Positions 34,066 through 43,590 of a stretch of DNA of 57,394 bases are shown one piece after another (within the stretch, counting starts at the first letter, position 1; every line of letters begins with the position of its first letter). The stretch is from Acidobacteriota bacterium. GTDB lineage: Bacteria; Acidobacteriota; Terriglobia; Bryobacterales; UBA6623. The position numbers and the translations under genes are program-made. The stretch spans positions 1 through 57,394 of the forward strand of contig WGMB01000014.1 in the NCBI GenBank assembly GCA_016125275.1. The letters are read 5' to 3'. The notes below the pieces were generated by a model that saw only the letters and a list, made by a program, of their open reading frames with translations, had not been told where the DNA came from and did not search any database.

Positions 34066-34968
34066 TCAGGCGGCCTCCTGCTGCGCGCCGTGCTGCTGGC
34101 GCATCCAAGCCTTGGCGACGCCCACGGCGAGGTTTCGCACGCGCTGGATAACGCCGACGCGCTCGGTGACCGAGATGGCCCCGCGGGCGTCGAGGATGTT
34201 GAACAGGTGCGAGCACTTCAAGGTCTGGTCATGCGCGGCCAGCAGCGGAAAGCGCGCGACCTGCTCGGCGTCCTCCAGGCCTGCGAAGAGGTCGATCAGC
34301 CGCTGCGCTTCTTTCTCGTGCAGCTCGAACTCCTTCCAGACCATCTCGACGTCGGCGATCTCGAAGTTGTAGACCGAATACTGGCGCTCGTCGAGGAAGC
34401 GTACGTCGCGATAGGTCCAGCGGTCGTTCCACTGGATGTCGTAGATCGAGTCGACGTTCTGGATGAAGGCCGCCAGCCGCTCCAGACCGTAGGTCAGCTC
34501 CACCGGGATCATCTCCAGGTCGACGCCGCCGCACTGCTGGAAGTAGGTGAACTGGGTGATCTCGAGCCCGTCGAGCATCACCTGCCAGCCCATGCCCCAG
34601 GCGCCGAGCGTGGGAGATTCCCAGTTGTCTTCTTCGAGCTTGAAGTCATGCCGCGTCAAGTCGATGCCGATGGCTTCGAGACTCCGCATGTAGAGCTCGA
34701 TCACGTCGGCCGGAGCGGGCTTCAGAATCACCTGCAGTTGCATGTGCTTGTAAAGCCGGTTGGGATTGTCGCCGTAGCGGCCGTCGGCCGGCCGCCGGCT
34801 GGGCTGCACGTAGGCGACGTTGTAGGGCTCCGGACCCAGCACGCGCAGAAAGGTTTCCGGACACATCGTCCCGGCGCCGACCTCCACATCGAGAGGCTCC
34901 TGGACGATGGCTCCTTTCTCGGCCCAATAGCGTTTGAGCGCGAAGATGATCTCCTGATAGGTCTGCAT
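34066..34968 (-). CDS. glyQ: Glycyl-tRNA synthetase alpha subunit
   Basis: 300 residues, normal length. This catalytic subunit makes glycyl-adenylate and, with GlyS, charges tRNA-Gly. Signatures: [11 protein letters not shown] at the N-terminus, [39 protein letters not shown] (class II motif region) and QFTYFQQ. First gene of the glyQ-glyS pair. No obvious Shine-Dalgarno sequence just before the ATG. Confidence 0.98.
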   Translation of the reverse strand: MQTYQEIIFALKRYWAEKGAIVQEPLDVEVGAGTMCPETFLRVLGPEPYNVAYVQPSRRPADGRYGDNPNRLYKHMQLQVILKPAPADVIELYMRSLEAIGIDLTRHDFKLEEDNWESPTLGAWGMGWQVMLDGLEITQFTYFQQCGGVDLEMIPVELTYGLERLAAFIQNVDSIYDIQWNDRWTYRDVRFLDERQYSVYNFEIADVEMVWKEFELHEKEAQRLIDLFAGLEDAEQVARFPLLAAHDQTLKCSHLFNILDARGAISVTERVGVIQRVRNLAVGVAKAWMRQQHGAQQEAA

Positions 34969-34995
34969 GGACTTGAAAGCAGGTGAATTTCCAGG

Positions 34996-36036
34996 CTAGC
35001 AAAGCCGGAGTGGCGAGAACCGAATCCGACAGGCGTCCCGGTCGAAGGCGAAGCGTTCGACGTTGGCCAAGGCGTCGCCCAGGGCCTGCTCCGAGATTCC
35101 CAACGAGCGCGCGGCCTCGAACTCCCCGGCCAGCGTGGTCGCAAAGAACGTCGGGTCGTCGGTATTCAAGGTGAAGGCGACCCCGGCGGCGTCTAGTTGC
35201 GGCAGGGAGTGCGCGGCCAGGGAGGGAAAGACGCCCGTCTTGACGTTGCCCGTGAGGCAAACCTCGAGCGGGATTCCGCGCTCTGCCAGGTGTTCCACCA
35301 GACGAGGGTCTTCCACCGCGCGGACGCCGTGGCCGATCCGGTCGACCCGCAGCTCTCGCAAGGCCTCCCAAACGCTCTCCGGGCCGGCCGCCTCGCCGGC
35401 ATGCACCGTCAGGCCGAGCCCGTGCGCCCGAGCCAGCTCGAAGCTCTCGCGGAAAGGCCCCGGCGGGAACTCGGCTTCCGAACCGCCCAGCGTCACGCCC
35501 ACCCAGCCGGCCGGCGGCCGGGCGAGCAGCCGCCGCAGCAGGTCCAGCGCGGCGTCGTGCCCGAAGTTGCGCACCAGATCGACGATCCAGCGCAGGCGGA
35601 TGTCGGGCCGCCGCGAGGCTTCCGAGAGAGCTTCGCAGACGGCTTCGAGCGGGATGCCCTGCATCAAGTACTCCGGCACGGACACGGTGACCTCGGCGTA
35701 GCGCAGCCCTTGCGCGACGAAGTCCGTCGCCACAGCGTCGAGCAGGCCGCGGAAGTCCGCCGGGGTGCGCACGAAGTAGCCGCTGAGCAGATAGGAGGCG
35801 AGAAAGCCGGGAAACGTGGAGAAGCCGAACAAGTCGGCCCCGGCCGGAGCGTCCGGCGCCAGGAAGCCCGCCAGGTGCGGCCAGCGCCGGAAGAAGGCCA
35901 GGTGGCGCTCCGGCGCTTGGGCGAGCGCTCGGGCCGGGGGGTGGCGCTCCAGAAGCTGGGCGAAGTAGGCCGGCGGCATCGCTCCGCGCAGGTGGACGTG
36001 CAGCTCGGCGGCGGGCCGGAGAGTCGCTGGCTCCAT
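34996..36036 (-). CDS. Adenosine deaminase family protein
   Basis: 346 residues of the adenosine/AMP deaminase TIM-barrel family. Zinc ligands and catalytic residues are visible: HVH (H13, H15), VHAGEA with H212 and the proton shuttle E215, RIGHG with H236, and NTDDP with D293 and D294. The first motif reads HVHLRG where classic adenosine deaminases have HLDG, so the substrate could be adenosine or a related nucleoside such as aminodeoxyfutalosine. AGGAG precedes the ATG by six bases. It lies upstream of glyQ on the same strand. Confidence 0.9.
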   Translation of the reverse strand: MEPATLRPAAELHVHLRGAMPPAYFAQLLERHPPARALAQAPERHLAFFRRWPHLAGFLAPDAPAGADLFGFSTFPGFLASYLLSGYFVRTPADFRGLLDAVATDFVAQGLRYAEVTVSVPEYLMQGIPLEAVCEALSEASRRPDIRLRWIVDLVRNFGHDAALDLLRRLLARPPAGWVGVTLGGSEAEFPPGPFRESFELARAHGLGLTVHAGEAAGPESVWEALRELRVDRIGHGVRAVEDPRLVEHLAERGIPLEVCLTGNVKTGVFPSLAAHSLPQLDAAGVAFTLNTDDPTFFATTLAGEFEAARSLGISEQALGDALANVERFAFDRDACRIRFSPLRLC

Positions 36037-36076
36037 GCGCTCCTATTGTCGCCGGGCCCGCGGCCGCCGGGTCGGC

Positions 36077-36082
36077 TAGAAT
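36077..36082 (+). promoter_or_regulatory. Putative -10 element (TAGAAT) of the beta-propeller gene
   Basis: TAGAAT ends seven bases before the GTG start at 36090, placing the predicted transcription start at or next to the start codon. Confidence 0.55.
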
Positions 36083-36089
36083 AGCGCCC

Positions 36090-37325
36090 GTGCCGATCAC
36101 TCGTCGACAAGCCCTGGCCCGTCTGACCGCCGCCGCGCTCGGAACCTCTACGCTGCGGGCCGAGAGTCTGCCGCCGATCCGAGCGCTCACCCGCGGCCCC
36201 AAGCATCACTGGTTCGGTTACTACGACAAGTGGGAGTTCGATCCGACCAGCCGCTACGTCCTCGGCATGGAAGTGGACTTCGAGCACCGCTCGCCGAAGC
36301 CGGACGACGTGATCCGCGTGGGGATGGTGGACACCGACGACGGCGACCGCTGGACGGAGCTGGGCAAGACCTCTGCCTGGTGCTGGCAGCAGGGCTGCAT
36401 GCTGCAGTGGGTTCCGGGCTCGAAGTCCGAGGTGATTTGGAACGACCGGGAGGACGGCGACTACGTCAGCCGCATTCTCGACATGAACAGCGGCAAGACC
36501 CGCACGCTGCCGCACGCCGTCTACGCCCTGGCGCCGTCGGGACGCTGGGCCGTGACCACAGACTTTCGGCGCCTGAACGACACGCGGCCCGGCTACGGCT
36601 ACGCCGGCATCCCCGACCCCAACGCAGGGACGCTGGAGCCCGACGACGTGGGCGTGTGGAAGATGGACCTGTCCAGCGGCAAAACTGAGCTGATTTTTTC
36701 GGTGGCGCAAGCGGCGGCCGTGCCCAACCCTCACAACGACACCAAGGGGCTGAAGCACTACTTCAACCACCTGCTGGTCTCGCCGGACGAGAAGCGGCTG
36801 ATCTTTCTGCACCGCTGGCGCTATCCGGCCGATTCCGGCCGCACCTTCGGCACGCGCATGTTCACGGTCGGCTCGGACGGCAAGGCCCCGTTTGTACTCG
36901 ATCCCTACGGAAAGACGTCTCATTTCATATGGCGTGATCCCGAGCACGTGCTGGCGTGGGCCTGGCATCCGAGCCACGAAGACGCCTTCTACCTCTATCG
37001 CGACCAGAGCGACGAGGTGGAGGTGGTCGGCAAAGACGTGATGCCCGTCAACGGCCACTGCACCTACTTGCCGGACGGGAAGTGGATTCTCAACGACACT
37101 TACCCCGACAAACAGCGGTTGCAGCACCCTTACTTGTTTGAGATCGCGACCGGACGACGGGTCCCGTTGGCGCACCTGTCCTCGCCGCCCGAGTATGTCG
37201 GCGAGTGGCGCTGCGACAACCATCCGCGCTATAGCCCGGATGGGCGAAAGGTGGTGGTGGATTCACCCCACGGCGGCGCCGGGCGGCAGTTGTATCTCAT
37301 TGATATCAGTGAGATCACAGGGTAG
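36090..37325 (+). CDS. Exported beta-propeller protein (TolB/oligogalacturonate-lyase-like), function unknown
   Basis: 411 residues from a GTG start. The N-terminus MPITRRQALARLTAAALG is a Tat-like signal with a twin arginine. The mature protein has propeller-type repeats such as YALAPSGRWAVTTD, LLVSPDEKRLIFLH, CTYLPDGKWILND and PRYSPDGRKVVVDSP, which match the PDG turn of TolB-like or PL22-like propellers. Conserved-looking histidines (GPKHHWFGYYDKWEFD, NGHCTY) might bind metal or substrate. No clear enzymatic assignment. Divergent from the adenosine deaminase gene by 53 bases. Confidence 0.7.
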   Translation: MPITRRQALARLTAAALGTSTLRAESLPPIRALTRGPKHHWFGYYDKWEFDPTSRYVLGMEVDFEHRSPKPDDVIRVGMVDTDDGDRWTELGKTSAWCWQQGCMLQWVPGSKSEVIWNDREDGDYVSRILDMNSGKTRTLPHAVYALAPSGRWAVTTDFRRLNDTRPGYGYAGIPDPNAGTLEPDDVGVWKMDLSSGKTELIFSVAQAAAVPNPHNDTKGLKHYFNHLLVSPDEKRLIFLHRWRYPADSGRTFGTRMFTVGSDGKAPFVLDPYGKTSHFIWRDPEHVLAWAWHPSHEDAFYLYRDQSDEVEVVGKDVMPVNGHCTYLPDGKWILNDTYPDKQRLQHPYLFEIATGRRVPLAHLSSPPEYVGEWRCDNHPRYSPDGRKVVVDSPHGGAGRQLYLIDISEITG

Positions 37326-37430
37326 CGGCAGTGAATTGCCGAGACCGGGAAACCTTCGAGCGGAGTCGTCGTCTTTACTTTCGCGCCTGTCTTCGACCGC
37401 GATGCGGTTGATCGGGCGCAGGGGCTTCCG

Positions 37431-38903
37431 ATGAACGCATCGCTGATGGACCAATTGAGGTGGGGACGCTGGTTGGCGGCCCCGGCTGCGTCCGCCATGC
37501 CGGAACCGGCGCCGCGGCGTCCCGGCCCGGAGCTCGTCCCCGAGCCGGAGTGGGAACCCGACCCGCCGCCTCCGCCGCGGCGCAACAACGGCTTCTGGGC
37601 CTTGGCGATGTTCGGCCTCGGCGCCGCCGCGGGAGCTTGGGTGTACCTGCAGCAGAGCCCGATCGCCGATGGCGGCGGAGGCGGCGGTTCGGCCTCCTTC
37701 TTCCAGACGGTGCAGGCGACGAAAGGCGACATGGAAGAGTCCCTGCGCGTCGGCGGCAGCATTCGCGCCCAGGATTTCGCCGCCATTCGGGCGCCGCAGA
37801 TCCGGACCGGACGCCGCGGCGGAGGCGGCTCCGGCGGAGGCGGCGGGCTGACGCTGATCCAGATGGCCGAGCCGGGCAGCTTTGTGAGGAAGGGCGACGT
37901 CGTCGCGGAGTTCGACCGCCAGGGCCAGCAGCAGATGATCGACGACCAGCAGGCCGGCGTGGCGCAGGCGGCCGCGGCCGTCAAGGTGCGGCAGGCCAAC
38001 CTGATGATCGAGCTCGAGACCAAGCGCCAGGAGTTGGTGACGGCGAAGGCCGAGTACGAGAAGGCCAAGCTCGACGTGAAAACCTCCGAGGTGAAGTCCG
38101 CGATCGAAGCCGAGGTCCTCAAGAACGTGATGGACGAAGCCGAGGCGACCTTCAAGCAGCTCGACAAGGAGGTCCAGTTGTTGGCGGCGTCCCACGCCGC
38201 GGCGGTGCGGCAGGTGGAGATCGACCTGGAGCAGGAGCAAGTGGACCTCAAGCGCGCTGAGCTCAATACGCGCTACATGCTCATCAAGAGCCCGATCGAC
38301 GGTATCGTAGTGCTCGAGACGATTTTTCGCGGCGGCTCGTTCGCGCAGGTCGCCAACGGGGATGAGGTTTACCCCGGCTCGCTGTTCATGCAGATCGTCA
38401 ACCCGGCTTCGATGATCCTCGAAGCCCGCGTCAACCAAGCCGACAGCCAGAAGGTACGGGTCGGGCAAACGGCGCGGGTGCGCCTGGACGCCTATCCGGA
38501 GCAAGCCTGGGAAGGGGTCGTGCGCTCGGTTTCGGCGATGACCGACAGCGGCGGCAGCGGCGGCGGCCGGTTTCGCGCCGGCTCCGGCGACTATGTCCGC
38601 CAGATTGCCGTGACGATCGACATCGCGGGCCAGGACGCTCGCATCATTCCCGATCTCTCGGCCAGCGCCGACATCCTGCTCGGCGAGCACCAGAACGTAG
38701 TGATTGCGCCGCGCGAGGCGCTCGAACAAGAGGGCGATTCGTTCTTCGTCCGCCTGCGGGAGACGGCTGAAAAGGCCGGTTTCGTGCGCAAACGGATCGA
38801 GGTGGGCCCGATGAACGATACGCAGGTCGTGGTGACCAACGGACTGGAAGGGAACGAGACCCTGGTGGTTCCCGCCGCGGAGACGGCGGAGCTGCTGCGA
38901 TAG
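37431..38903 (+). CDS. HlyD-family membrane fusion (adaptor) protein 1 of the exporter operon
   Basis: 490 residues. AGGGG lies six bases before the ATG. A proline-rich cytosolic stretch of about 50 residues precedes one membrane helix (about 55-73). Then come a glycine run, a biotinyl-lipoyl half motif, a coiled-coil hairpin (about 175-280), the second half motif LIKSPIDGIVVLETIF and a beta-barrel domain (LEARVNQADSQKVRVGQ). This layout is that of the MacA/HlyD adaptors that bridge an inner-membrane transporter to TolC. The unusually long N-terminal tail and the glycine-rich insert RTGRRGGGGSGGGGG are odd for the family. First gene of five. Confidence 0.88.
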   Translation: MNASLMDQLRWGRWLAAPAASAMPEPAPRRPGPELVPEPEWEPDPPPPPRRNNGFWALAMFGLGAAAGAWVYLQQSPIADGGGGGGSASFFQTVQATKGDMEESLRVGGSIRAQDFAAIRAPQIRTGRRGGGGSGGGGGLTLIQMAEPGSFVRKGDVVAEFDRQGQQQMIDDQQAGVAQAAAAVKVRQANLMIELETKRQELVTAKAEYEKAKLDVKTSEVKSAIEAEVLKNVMDEAEATFKQLDKEVQLLAASHAAAVRQVEIDLEQEQVDLKRAELNTRYMLIKSPIDGIVVLETIFRGGSFAQVANGDEVYPGSLFMQIVNPASMILEARVNQADSQKVRVGQTARVRLDAYPEQAWEGVVRSVSAMTDSGGSGGGRFRAGSGDYVRQIAVTIDIAGQDARIIPDLSASADILLGEHQNVVIAPREALEQEGDSFFVRLRETAEKAGFVRKRIEVGPMNDTQVVVTNGLEGNETLVVPAAETAELLR

Positions 38904-38957
38904 CCGACCGATCCCCCCTGGAGGATCGGAGCGGCGACGAAGACGGAAGTAGGGAAC

Positions 38958-40220
38958 ATGGCGAAACGCAAGAGTCGATGGAGAGTGCTGACGTGGCTGC
39001 TGCTGGCGGCCGCCGGAGCGGCGGGCAGCTACGCCGCGCTGGATTTCTATGAGCCCGCGGCGCCCGAGATTCCGACCGCTCGGGTGGAGCGCAGGGACTT
39101 CGTGACGACGGTGTCGAGCCGCGGCGAGCTCAAAAGCGCCCGCTCGGTGCAAATCACCGCGCCGCAGACGCCGGATCTGAAGATCGTACGGCTGGCCGAG
39201 ACCGGCAAGCCCATTCGGCGTGGCGAGGTCGTGGTGGCCTTCGACGCCGCCGCCCAGGAAGATCTCTACGTCGAGCGCGACACGTCGGTGCGGCAGGTCG
39301 AAAGCGAGATCCGCGAAGCCCAGGCCTTGAATTCGATCGCCGATGAGCGCAACGAGATGCTCATCATGCAGTCGAAGTACAACCTGGAGCGCGCCAACCT
39401 GGAGGCGAGCAAGCAGGAGATTCTGGCCGAGATCGAAGCCCAGAAGGCGAAGATCGACGTGAACATCATGGACGGCGAGCTCTCCAAGGCGGAGACCACC
39501 GCGAAGGCGACCGACATCAGCCAGGAGGCCGACCTCACTCGGCTCAACGAGCGGCTGCAGAAGGCCGTCCGCGACCGGGACCTGTCCAAGAGCTATCTGG
39601 GCAGCATGGAGCTGCGCTCGCCGGTCGACGGCGTGGTCCAGATCCTCGAGAACAATCGCGCCCAGGGCTCGTTCGGCACCAGCCGCCCGCCCTTCCAGGA
39701 AGGCGACACGGTCTGGACCGGCGCAGCCATCGCCGAGATCCCCGACCTGAGCTCCTTGCGCGCCGAGTTCCGCCTGGAGGAGATCGACCGCGGCCGGGTG
39801 GAGACGGGGCAGGAGACCCGCATCCGCGTGGACGCCGTGCCGGACGCCATCCTGACGGGCAAGGTCGATTGGCTGAGCCCGATCGCGACGCTGGTGTTCC
39901 GCCGGATTCCTCCGGAGAAGAACTTTCCGGCCTATGCCGCGATCGACAAGCTCGACCCGCGGCTGCGGCCCGGCATGAGCGCGACGGTGGAAGTGGTGGT
40001 CGAGCGCCGGCCCAATGAGTTGGTCATCCCGGCCAAGGCGAGCTTCCAGATCGACGGCCGGCCGACAGTTTTCATCAAGGACGGCAACAACTACCGCAAG
40101 CAGCCCATCACGGTCGCGGCGCGGAATTCGACGCAGATCGTGGTGACCGAAGGCCTCGAGGAAGGCCAAGAGATCACGCTGGTGAATCCCGAGATCGCAT
40201 TGCGGGCGGCGCGGCGCTGA
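38958..40220 (+). CDS. HlyD-family adaptor protein 2 of the exporter operon
   Basis: 420 residues. One N-terminal membrane helix (about 11-29), lipoyl half motifs around VRLAETGKPIRRGEVVVAFD and MELRSPVDGVVQILEN, a long coiled-coil hairpin (about 95-215) and a beta-barrel domain with LRAEFRLEEIDRGRVETGQ. Clearly paralogous to the genes on both sides but divergent in sequence. AGGGA precedes the ATG. It follows adaptor 1 by 54 bases. Confidence 0.9.
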   Translation: MAKRKSRWRVLTWLLLAAAGAAGSYAALDFYEPAAPEIPTARVERRDFVTTVSSRGELKSARSVQITAPQTPDLKIVRLAETGKPIRRGEVVVAFDAAAQEDLYVERDTSVRQVESEIREAQALNSIADERNEMLIMQSKYNLERANLEASKQEILAEIEAQKAKIDVNIMDGELSKAETTAKATDISQEADLTRLNERLQKAVRDRDLSKSYLGSMELRSPVDGVVQILENNRAQGSFGTSRPPFQEGDTVWTGAAIAEIPDLSSLRAEFRLEEIDRGRVETGQETRIRVDAVPDAILTGKVDWLSPIATLVFRRIPPEKNFPAYAAIDKLDPRLRPGMSATVEVVVERRPNELVIPAKASFQIDGRPTVFIKDGNNYRKQPITVAARNSTQIVVTEGLEEGQEITLVNPEIALRAARR

Positions 40221-40251
40221 GCCGGCGCGGGAATCCGAGGAAGGCAAAGGT

Positions 40252-42201
40252 ATGAAGAAGTTATTGGTGCGACTGGTGATCTTGCTGGCCGTGGCGGGGG
40301 CCGTGGCGGGCGCGTATTACCTCGTGCAACAGATTCCCGACGAGGAGAAGGGCGACGAGGTCGCGCTGATTCCGGTGGAACGGGGCGACTTGACGGTGCG
40401 CACGTACTTGCGCGGCGAGTTGCGCGCGGTGCGCTCGCTGACGCTGACGGCTCCGAACCTGGGCTCGCAGTCGCAGGTGATCCAACTGGCGCCCCCCGGG
40501 TCACTGGCCAAGCGCGGCGACCTGATCGTGGAGCTCGACGACTCCGAGCGTGTGGCGGCCTTGGAAGACGATCTGCTGTCGGTGGAGAAGATCCAGAAGC
40601 AGCTCGAGCAGGCTGAAACCGAGCTGGAGATCCAGAAGAGCCAGGACGACGTGGAGCTGACCAAGGCGAACTTTCAGGTGCGTCGCTGGGAGCTCGAGTC
40701 GCGCCGCAACGAGTTGCTGTCGTCGATTGACGCCCGCAAGAACGAGCTGAGCCTGGAAGAGGCCAAGCGGCGCAAGGAAAAGCTCGAAGAAGACATCAAG
40801 AACCGCCTGGCGCAACAGGAAGCGCAGTTGGCGGTGTTGCGCGAGCAGTTGAAGAAGGCGCAGCTCGACGTGGACCGTGAGCGTAAACGCATCGAAGAGG
40901 CTCGTACGCTGTCGCCGATTTCGGGTCTGGTGTCGATCCTCGAGAACCGCTCCGGCGGCCGCGGCGGCTTCGGCACGGCGACGCCGGCGATCCGCGAAGG
41001 CGACCAGATTCCGCCGGGGTTGGCGGTGGCGCAACTTCTCGACCTCTCCGAGATGGAGCTGGTGGCGAAGGTCGAGGAAGTCGAGCGCGCCAACCTGCGC
41101 GAAGGCCAGGAGGCGCTGATCCGCCTCGACGCCCTGCCGGGCAAGGTCGTCAAGGGCCAGATCAAGCGCTTGGGCACGACGGCCTCGATGAATATTTTTC
41201 GGGGCGAGGCGACCAAGAAGTTCGACTGCATCGTCTCGATTGACATGAAACAACTGCTCGAGAACGTCGGCGCCAGCCCCGAGCAGATTCGGCGCATTCT
41301 GGCGACGGCGGAGCAGAACGCGGCCCAAGGCTTCGGCCGGGCTCGCCCGTCCGGCGGCGCGGCGGGCGCGGGAGGCCCCGCCATGGGCGGCCCCGGAACC
41401 GGCGGCCCACGGCAGCGGCCGGGAGCGGGAGCAGGCGGCGGAGCACAAGGCGGCGGAGCCGGGGCCGGAGCGGCAGGCGGAGCGGGTGCAGCCGGAGCGG
41501 GCGGCGGCCGGCGGCAGATGACCCCGGAGATGCAGGAGAAGCTCAAGGAGCTCACCGGCGGCAAGGAGATCACCGAGCTCAGCCAGGAAGAGCGCCGCGA
41601 GGTCTTCCAAAAGCTGCGCGCCCAGATGGGCGGCGGCCAAGGCGGGGGCCAGGGTGGCGCGCGCGGCGGCCAAGGCGGTCCCGCAGGCGGCGGCGGTTTT
41701 GCCGGAGGCGGCGGCCCTGGCGGCGGCTTCCCGGGCGGAGGTGGAGCGCCGGCGGCCTCGATGGGTTCGGTCGCCGCGGCCGGCGCCTTCACCCCGGAGC
41801 AGCGCAAGGCGGCGACGCTGCCGGCCCCCCCCGAAAAGGGCTCCGATGTCGATATTTTGTTGCGTCCCGGCCTGTTGGCCGACGCCGAGGTCATTGTTCA
41901 GGAAATGAAGGATGTGCTGTACGTGCCGTATCAGGCCGTGTTCGACACCCCGCAGGGGTCGGTCGTGTACTTCTGGCGCAACGACCGTCTCGAGGCCCGG
42001 CCGGTAGAGATCGGCGCGCGCTCGGAGTCGCAGGTCGTGATCCTATCCGGCGTGGAAGAGGGCGACATGATTTCGCTCGAGCCGCCGGAAGGCTCGCGCC
42101 CGACGCGTGAGAAGAAGAAGAAGGGCGGCAACAACCCCGGCGGCCCGTCCCCGGGCTTGCCCGGCGCGGCCGGCGGCGGTCGTCGCGGCGGGGGATTCTA
42201 A
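40252..42201 (+). CDS. HlyD-family adaptor protein 3 with large glycine-rich insertion
   Basis: 649 residues, far longer than the other adaptors. N-terminal membrane helix (about 5-24), coiled-coil hairpin (about 105-220) and lipoyl/beta-barrel segments SPISGLVSILEN and LVAKVEEVERANLREGQ. From about residue 360 to 520 there is a low-complexity stretch of Gly, Ala, Pro and Gln interrupted by a short helical part (MTPEMQEKLKEL, LSQEERREVFQKLRAQM). The adaptor fold then resumes (VDILLRPGLLADAEVIVQ) and ends in a basic, glycine-rich tail. The insertion may be an extended flexible or surface module. AAAGG lies close to the ATG. Confidence 0.88.
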   Translation: MKKLLVRLVILLAVAGAVAGAYYLVQQIPDEEKGDEVALIPVERGDLTVRTYLRGELRAVRSLTLTAPNLGSQSQVIQLAPPGSLAKRGDLIVELDDSERVAALEDDLLSVEKIQKQLEQAETELEIQKSQDDVELTKANFQVRRWELESRRNELLSSIDARKNELSLEEAKRRKEKLEEDIKNRLAQQEAQLAVLREQLKKAQLDVDRERKRIEEARTLSPISGLVSILENRSGGRGGFGTATPAIREGDQIPPGLAVAQLLDLSEMELVAKVEEVERANLREGQEALIRLDALPGKVVKGQIKRLGTTASMNIFRGEATKKFDCIVSIDMKQLLENVGASPEQIRRILATAEQNAAQGFGRARPSGGAAGAGGPAMGGPGTGGPRQRPGAGAGGGAQGGGAGAGAAGGAGAAGAGGGRRQMTPEMQEKLKELTGGKEITELSQEERREVFQKLRAQMGGGQGGGQGGARGGQGGPAGGGGFAGGGGPGGGFPGGGGAPAASMGSVAAAGAFTPEQRKAATLPAPPEKGSDVDILLRPGLLADAEVIVQEMKDVLYVPYQAVFDTPQGSVVYFWRNDRLEARPVEIGARSESQVVILSGVEEGDMISLEPPEGSRPTREKKKKGGNNPGGPSPGLPGAAGGGRRGGGF

Positions 42202-42207
42202 GGGACC

Positions 42208-43461
42208 ATGCAGATTCCAAGCGTCCTCCCTGAGCTCTGGATGGGGCTGGCCAGTCTGCTGGCCCACAAGCTGCGCTCGCTGTTGACCATGCTGGGCATG
42301 ATCTTCGGCGTCGGCGCGGTGGTCGCGATGCTCTCGATCACCGCCGGCGCGCAGCAGGAGATGGTGCGATACATCGACCTGCTGGGCGTGAACAACATCA
42401 TCGTGGAGGCCAACGAAGCCGTCGACCGCGATCAACTGTTGGCCAATCGAGAGATTTCGCCGGGCCTGACTTTCCGCGACGCCCGCGCGATCGAGGCCAA
42501 CACGCCGAACATTGAGGCGATGTCGCCGCGCAAGAGCTTTTCGCCGACCAGCGTGCTGCCGCCGACCGAACAGGACGTCCCGAGCCTGATCGGCGTGCTG
42601 CCGAACTACATCGACATCTACTCGCTGCGGATGATCGAGGGCCGTTTCTTCGACGCCGACGAGAACCTGCACTCCGCGCCGGTGTGCGTACTGGGCGAGA
42701 CGGCCAAGGTGGCGCTGCTGGGCTACGGCTCGGCGGTAGGCAAGTACGTGAAGCTGAACGAGGTCTGGCTGCGCGTCGTCGGCGTGATGGCGCCGGCGGC
42801 GACCGCCGAAGCCGACATCGAAGGCCTCGACACTGACGACCGCAACAACATGGTGATCGCCCCGCTGAACACCGTGATGCGGCGCTTCGAGGACAACAAT
42901 AGCTACCTGCGCGACGAGATCGACGGCATCTTCATCCGCGTGAAGACCGGCGCCGACCCGATCGAGACCGCCGACGTGGTGCGGGCGATCCTGACGGCGA
43001 CGCACAATGACGCCGGCGACTTCGCGCTGACGGTTCCGGCAGGCCTGCTCGCGCAGCAGCGGCAGCAACAGTTCATCTTCAAGGTCGTGATGATCTGCAT
43101 CGCCGGCATCTCGCTGCTGGTGGGCGGCATCGGCATCATGAACATCATGCTGGCGACGGTGCTCGAGAGAACGCGCGAGATCGGCATTCGCCGCGCCATC
43201 GGCGCTCGCCAGCGGGATATCGTGCGGCAGTTCTTGATCGAAGCGGTGTTGATCTCCATCGTGGGCGGTTTGATCGGCATTGCAGCCGGCTTTGGAGGCT
43301 CCAAGGTGATCGCCCTGTTCGCGGGGTATCCGACGGTGGTGAGCGTGTCTTCGATCGTCGTGGCCTTCGGCGTTTCGGTCGCCGTGGGTCTATTGTTCGG
43401 CATCTACCCGGCCGTACAGGCGGCCAAGCTCGATCCGATCGAAGCGATCCGCTACGAGTGA
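42208..43461 (+). CDS. MacB-type ABC transporter permease (FtsX family), no ATPase domain
   Basis: 417 residues. First membrane helix (about 20-45) in LLAHKLRSLLTMLGMIFGVG, a periplasmic MacB-PCD domain (about 50-280), then three membrane helices from about 290 to 395 with the FtsX signature ISLLVGGIGIMNIMLATVLERTREIGIRRAIGA. In classic MacB the ATPase is fused to the permease N-terminus; here it is missing and no ATPase gene lies in the operon. MacB-type systems work as mechanotransmitters for peptides, lipoproteins or macrolides. It starts six bases after adaptor 3. Confidence 0.93.
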   Translation: MQIPSVLPELWMGLASLLAHKLRSLLTMLGMIFGVGAVVAMLSITAGAQQEMVRYIDLLGVNNIIVEANEAVDRDQLLANREISPGLTFRDARAIEANTPNIEAMSPRKSFSPTSVLPPTEQDVPSLIGVLPNYIDIYSLRMIEGRFFDADENLHSAPVCVLGETAKVALLGYGSAVGKYVKLNEVWLRVVGVMAPAATAEADIEGLDTDDRNNMVIAPLNTVMRRFEDNNSYLRDEIDGIFIRVKTGADPIETADVVRAILTATHNDAGDFALTVPAGLLAQQRQQQFIFKVVMICIAGISLLVGGIGIMNIMLATVLERTREIGIRRAIGARQRDIVRQFLIEAVLISIVGGLIGIAAGFGGSKVIALFAGYPTVVSVSSIVVAFGVSVAVGLLFGIYPAVQAAKLDPIEAIRYE

Positions 43462-43590
43462 TTCCGACGGACGAATTCAAGGATATGGGAGCGGCAAGCC
43501 GCGGCGCTCGAGAGAAGATCCCTGCGCCCCGGGCTGGTTCGCTGACGAGATGGGATGACTGACTCGGATGGACAACGGAAAGGCTCTGGA

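Noticed and set aside
37326-37350. Short inverted repeat CGGCAG/TTGCCG after the beta-propeller gene, considered as a terminator
   Set aside because: The stem is short and not followed by a T tract.
37263-40247. Very long minus-strand open frame (nearly 1,000 codons) opposite the adaptor genes
   Set aside because: Composition is that of the reverse strand of high-GC genes, with no family motif. The plus-strand adaptors are clear, so this is a shadow frame.
41340-41760. Repetitive GGC/GGA-rich DNA considered as a repeat array or CRISPR
   Set aside because: There are no regular repeats with unique spacers; it is coding low complexity inside the third adaptor.
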